64,000 nucleotides of DNA, taken from Aliiglaciecola sp. M165 (lineage in GTDB: Bacteria > Pseudomonadota > Gammaproteobacteria > Enterobacterales > Alteromonadaceae). The notes beneath the pieces were generated by a model, which saw only the letters and a list, made by a program, of their open reading frames with translations, had not been told where the DNA came from and made no database searches. A program made the position numbers and the translations under genes. Within the stretch, counting starts at the first letter, position 1, and each line of letters opens with the position of its first letter. Location of the stretch: the NCBI RefSeq assembly GCF_007197995.1, contig NZ_VKKH01000002.1, forward strand, positions 434,001 through 498,000. Reading direction: 5' to 3'. Shown here piece by piece: positions 61,701 to 64,000 of this stretch.

Positions 61701-63303
61701 GCTCACGTCCACTTATCCACAGAACGTTTTGGTGTATTTGGCTGGTACCAAGAAAACCGTAAGACTCTAATGTATTGACCTCCTTCGAGAGTTGTTCCAG
61801 CTTGGAAACTTTACCCGTTTCAATGTCATAGCGAAAAAAGCCTTCTCTTGTCGTAAACCAGTAACTGTTTAATGGGCCTATAGTAAAACTGTTGTTGCGA
61901 TGTGCCATTAATGTGGCTGACGCTTCATCAATAGTGGTTACTTTGCGAACTTCTTTTGTTGTTGTGTCAAAGATCACTGCATAACTATCTGTGTTGACTA
62001 TCAACTCGTGATCAGAATATTTTTCCAAATGTCTAATGACACTTAGCTTTTCTCCAACGTCTGCTTTTGTTAACCAATTGCCCGAAATCTGATGCTCTTC
62101 AAAGTCGTAATAATTCAATCCATTACGAGTTCCTACCCACAGCCCCTTATCGTCAATTTGTGCAAAGCTAGAAACACTATTGCTGCTAAGCTGCAATTCT
62201 TCGTCTCTATTTTGTCGAACGTTTTCAAATTTAACGCTCTGCGTGGACCAGTATAAAGCGCCGTCAAAAGGTGAGCCCAACCAAAGGTTGCCTCTTTCAT
62301 CCATTACAATCGACGTGACCTGGTTTGAGGAAAGATAATATCGACTATCTGTGGGTTGGAAAAAATGTTGAAGTTGACTGGATCTCGCGTCATAACTAAA
62401 CAAGCCGTCTTCTGTGCCTAAATAGAAAAGACCTTCTTTATATTCAAAGATGTGCGAAATAGCTCGTTTTAATGGATGCTCTTCGAGATTGCCTTCCAAA
62501 ATCCCTTGGATGTCACTACTATGCAAGCCAAAGCGAGACCCGATCCAAATCCTTTGATTGCTATCGACATGCAATGCGTTAATGGCAAATTGGCTACTCG
62601 ATTCAATGACATTGACCTCTTTTTGCTCTTGCGATTCAAAGTCGATCCAAAATAATCCATTCGCTCTGCCAATAAGCAGAAGGTTGTTAACAAAGGCTGC
62701 CGTGTTAATACTGAATTCTGAACTTTGTTGATCTTCAGGCAATTCATACAACTTTGATGCGGTACCAAGCTCAGCACTCACAATCGCCACAGATTTAACC
62801 GTAGATACGATCAGTTGGTTATTGGGCAATTGCTGAATGCTAGTCACGCGATCAGAGAATAAATCCCCATCGTCCTTAAAGGATTCAACTAGAATGGTGT
62901 TGCCTGTTGTAATGTCAATTTTAAACAAGCCGGAGCGTGATGATCCCACCCATATATTACCGTCTACATCTTCGAACAAGGTTTCGACAGCCATATCCGA
63001 AAGAAGTCTCTGATCACCATCAAATTGAATAACACGGTAGCCATCAAACCGGTTGAGACCACTCGCTGTCGCTATCCATAAAAAACCACTGGAATCGAGC
63101 AATAGATCGTTGATAGTGTCTTGGGATAAACCTTGGGCTGTCGAGAGCTGAATAAATTTCGGTTCGTTAATCAGTGGCGCACTATGAACAATAGTGTGGA
63201 TAAAAAGCAGAAAAAACGACGCTATTAGCACGCTTGTTGGACGGGCCATTTTGAGTTTCGATTGTGTGTTTCGGCGCTTCCTAAACAAGGTTAACAGGCT
63301 CAC
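58738..63303 (-). CDS. Propeller-sensor PAS-PAS-GGDEF-EAL membrane protein
   Basis: A 1,521-residue protein. After a signal anchor (RPTSVLIASFFLLFIHTIVHSA), a periplasmic two-component-regulator-type propeller covers ~45-690 (repeated (D/N)-G-(N/S)-(L/I)-W-(I/V)-G/A, for example VDGNIWVGSS and ERGNLWLGS). A Y_Y_Y domain follows (~700-790), TM2 near residue 800, and two PAS domains (EDTNQFYAPRLSEELGYENGDDLIG...). GGDEF has RQDD I-site and GGDEF near residue 1170. EAL has EGFELLMRW, NLSARHF, FEITES, DDFGTGYSSL and AEGIEHAEQ, all catalytic motifs intact. It may synthesise or degrade c-di-GMP in response to a periplasmic ligand. GTG start; the ATG at 63249 is an alternative. Confidence 0.93.
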   Translation of the reverse strand: MSLLTLFRKRRNTQSKLKMARPTSVLIASFFLLFIHTIVHSAPLINEPKFIQLSTAQGLSQDTINDLLLDSSGFLWIATASGLNRFDGYRVIQFDGDQRLLSDMAVETLFEDVDGNIWVGSSRSGLFKIDITTGNTILVESFKDDGDLFSDRVTSIQQLPNNQLIVSTVKSVAIVSAELGTASKLYELPEDQQSSEFSINTAAFVNNLLLIGRANGLFWIDFESQEQKEVNVIESSSQFAINALHVDSNQRIWIGSRFGLHSSDIQGILEGNLEEHPLKRAISHIFEYKEGLFYLGTEDGLFSYDARSSQLQHFFQPTDSRYYLSSNQVTSIVMDERGNLWLGSPFDGALYWSTQSVKFENVRQNRDEELQLSSNSVSSFAQIDDKGLWVGTRNGLNYYDFEEHQISGNWLTKADVGEKLSVIRHLEKYSDHELIVNTDSYAVIFDTTTKEVRKVTTIDEASATLMAHRNNSFTIGPLNSYWFTTREGFFRYDIETGKVSKLEQLSKEVNTLESYGFLGTSQIHQNVLWISGREQLWAYNAQTGSIQNVHRLERSSMGQPVYAESVLQDKNGTLWIAYPGAGLVGLDATIYTPKYGYDKQNLLPSNVIYGLRQDNSNAIWMSSHAGLLKFDPNGPYIQQYGIAQGLDGKEFNALAHLTLLDKTLVYGSQKGFTIFDPLAFELHDGEPPTVAITSIRLTSNTLNMPLNDLHNSAIGLRYNDTGLTIEFSTLAFEHQASTQYQYRLEGGDSYLSPATTDSQVTFPKLEPGNYKFSAIAFDPITGTESAPAVVFINVKYAPWASPLAYAIYIFFFVSLVLFWWYRRDLQNKQVLAAHEQALESKNRLSLALSASNSNVWEWHEDTNQFYAPRLSEELGYENGDDLIGFDQHVQMIHEEDLNLFQSRWKDFVEDASDGLDVTYRLKSKLGEWFWYRDVGNEVIDKSSGSQRVVAGTYSNVTETIADREKVRLFGEAFKHTRDWVVIFNTKMVPVAVNAAFCEAFGINEHGDLQIQLTRLFKLDAEYPPRFWKKLSELHATGHWKGEEQLVIDQGKVSNVLINMTSVASMRAQGEIDYFLMIMSDISEQKEAENELRRLANFDGLTDLPNRTLLLDRIKHGIDHAARHRSKMGVFFIDLDRFKQVNDSLGHKAGDELLKVVAQRLTNLLRQDDTVARLGGDEFVVMVEEVKHPDRLSILAQQLIDVLEAPIQLGNQTVSVSSSVGIAIYPGDALTPEELLRNADLAMYHAKEQGRSNFQYFTEHMNEKAQQRLLMENRLKKAHQSKVFVNYYQPIVNITSGLVEGFELLMRWPDPTGMVPPDQFIPVAEELGLIENMTWDALERAMPVLSEWQTKERQVYLSVNLSARHFERQISIDHIVLLLEQYGLPVSSLRFEITESALMRDYERALEYMDSMRQHGFVIALDDFGTGYSSLKYLKEFPIQVLKVDKSFVDDIGTNKSNEALVLTTLRMAESMDMYCVAEGIEHAEQIEFFKQHGCHHLQGYFYSKPVPGEDTADLIAKSWLV

Positions 63304-63486
63304 CTTTTTTCTTATTGAACTGACATAATAAAAATTTTTACGACAGCTTGTATCGAACGATTCTTAATTGATTCAGCTTACACGTTTTTCAATCAAATCC
63401 AAAGTGGTAAGTGTGCTGTTCGAGTGATTACCTAGTGTAATTTCTTTAAATAAATCAACAATTAGCCTTTAGTTTAAATATTTGAT

Positions 63487-64000
63487 TTAACGAGTACCAA
63501 AGATTTTATCTCCTGCATCACCTAAACCGGGTAAAATATATCCCTTTTCATTAAGTTGTTTATCAATAGCCGCAACGTAAATATCAACATCTGGATGGAC
63601 ATCTTGCACAGCTTCAATCCCCTCAGGCGCAGCAACCAAGAATAACCCTAATATACGTTTACACCCTTTTCGTTTAAGTAAATCTATTGTTGCGATTAAC
63701 GTCCCGCCAGTAGCCAACATAGGATCGACAATGAGAGCAGTTCGGTTTTCTACATCTTTAACAACTTTATCAAAATACGCAACGGGTTGAAGTGTCTCTT
63801 CATCTCGATATAAACCGACAACGCTTATTTTTGCGTTAGGGACCAAACGAAGCACTCCGTCTAACATACCCAATCCGGCTCTAAGAATTGGCACCACGGT
63901 AATTTTTTTACCTTTTATTTTTTCAACTTCGATATCTTCACCCGTCCATCCTTTGATAGATACCTTCTCAATAGGGATATCGCGTGTGGCCTCATAGGTT
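63487..64000 (-). CDS. upp: Uracil phosphoribosyltransferase (5' end outside window)
   Basis: The frame runs from the stop at 63487 to the window edge (170 codons). [28 protein letters not shown], the PRPP-binding loop [20 protein letters not shown], and [18 protein letters not shown] are all diagnostic of Upp. It converts uracil and PRPP to UMP. The first ~40 residues (start codon) lie beyond base 64000. An internal GTG at 63897 is not the start. Confidence 0.97.
   Translation of the reverse strand, partial: TYEATRDIPIEKVSIKGWTGEDIEVEKIKGKKITVVPILRAGLGMLDGVLRLVPNAKISVVGLYRDEETLQPVAYFDKVVKDVENRTALIVDPMLATGGTLIATIDLLKRKGCKRILGLFLVAAPEGIEAVQDVHPDVDIYVAAIDKQLNEKGYILPGLGDAGDKIFGTR

Overview
The window looks like chromosomal DNA from a marine gammaproteobacterium, most likely of the order Alteromonadales (a Glaciecola/Aliiglaciecola/Alteromonas-like or Shewanella-like relative). 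The reasons are moderate GC content, the fxsA / groES-groEL / cutA-dsbD neighbourhood typical of gammaproteobacteria, a DUF3718 secreted protein, a heat-shock sigma32-type promoter (not CIRCE) before groES, and a chemotaxis cluster that also carries a STAS protein and a receiver-phosphatase-kinase, as I recall from Shewanella. No tRNA, rRNA, insertion sequence, integrase or CRISPR array is visible, so most of the window reads as ordinary vertically inherited chromosome. The genus is an inference.

Layout. 1-5.4 kb: a MarR-GNAT regulator (cut by the window edge), a DUF3224 protein, an exported methyltransferase, and a three-gene operon (glutathione S-transferase, cupin, flavin amine oxidase) divergent from a TetR repressor with an obvious operator between them. 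5.6-15.6 kb: a lipoprotein alpha-amylase facing an AraC regulator, an acetyltransferase and a nucleotidyltransferase, a large M14 peptidase, a DUF3718 protein, a small membrane protein and two tandem paralogous membrane proteins. 15.9-26.6 kb: a five-gene co-directional block (phosphoesterase-like protein, gamma-glutamylcyclotransferase-like protein, DUF4336-like protein, a 1,687-residue pseudokinase-ATPase-GAF-GGDEF protein and a beta-solenoid repeat protein). Several of these have degenerate active sites; I regard it as the best candidate for an undescribed signalling system. 26.7-33.4 kb: a pectate-lyase-fold secreted protein, then a compact regulon in which an AraC regulator and three transcription units (aldo/keto reductase; NTF2-like protein with an alpha/beta hydrolase; another NTF2-like protein) share one conserved 24-bp sequence 84-91 nt before each start codon. 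33.5-45.1 kb: a large VPS10/BNR-propeller secreted protein, groES-groEL, ppiC, DUF502, an RsbQ-type hydrolase paired with a PAS-GGDEF enzyme, fxsA, cutA and dsbD.

45.3-56.7 kb is one chemotaxis-type operon: MCP, STAS, receiver-PP2C-HATPase, cheY, cheA, cheW, MCP, cheR, cheD, cheB. The second MCP ends in a CheR/CheB-docking pentapeptide, and CheA carries five acidic GFGFF repeats where a P2 domain would normally be. 56.9-63.3 kb holds two large c-di-GMP proteins on the other strand (Hpt-REC-REC-GGDEF and propeller-PAS-PAS-GGDEF-EAL). The window ends inside upp.

Functionally the second half is dominated by signalling: four GGDEF proteins (all with GG[D/E]EF and an RxxD inhibitory site), one of them also with EAL, plus a complete methylation-adapting chemotaxis pathway fused to a partner-switching module. 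The first half is mostly small detoxification or metabolic units, each with its own local regulator.
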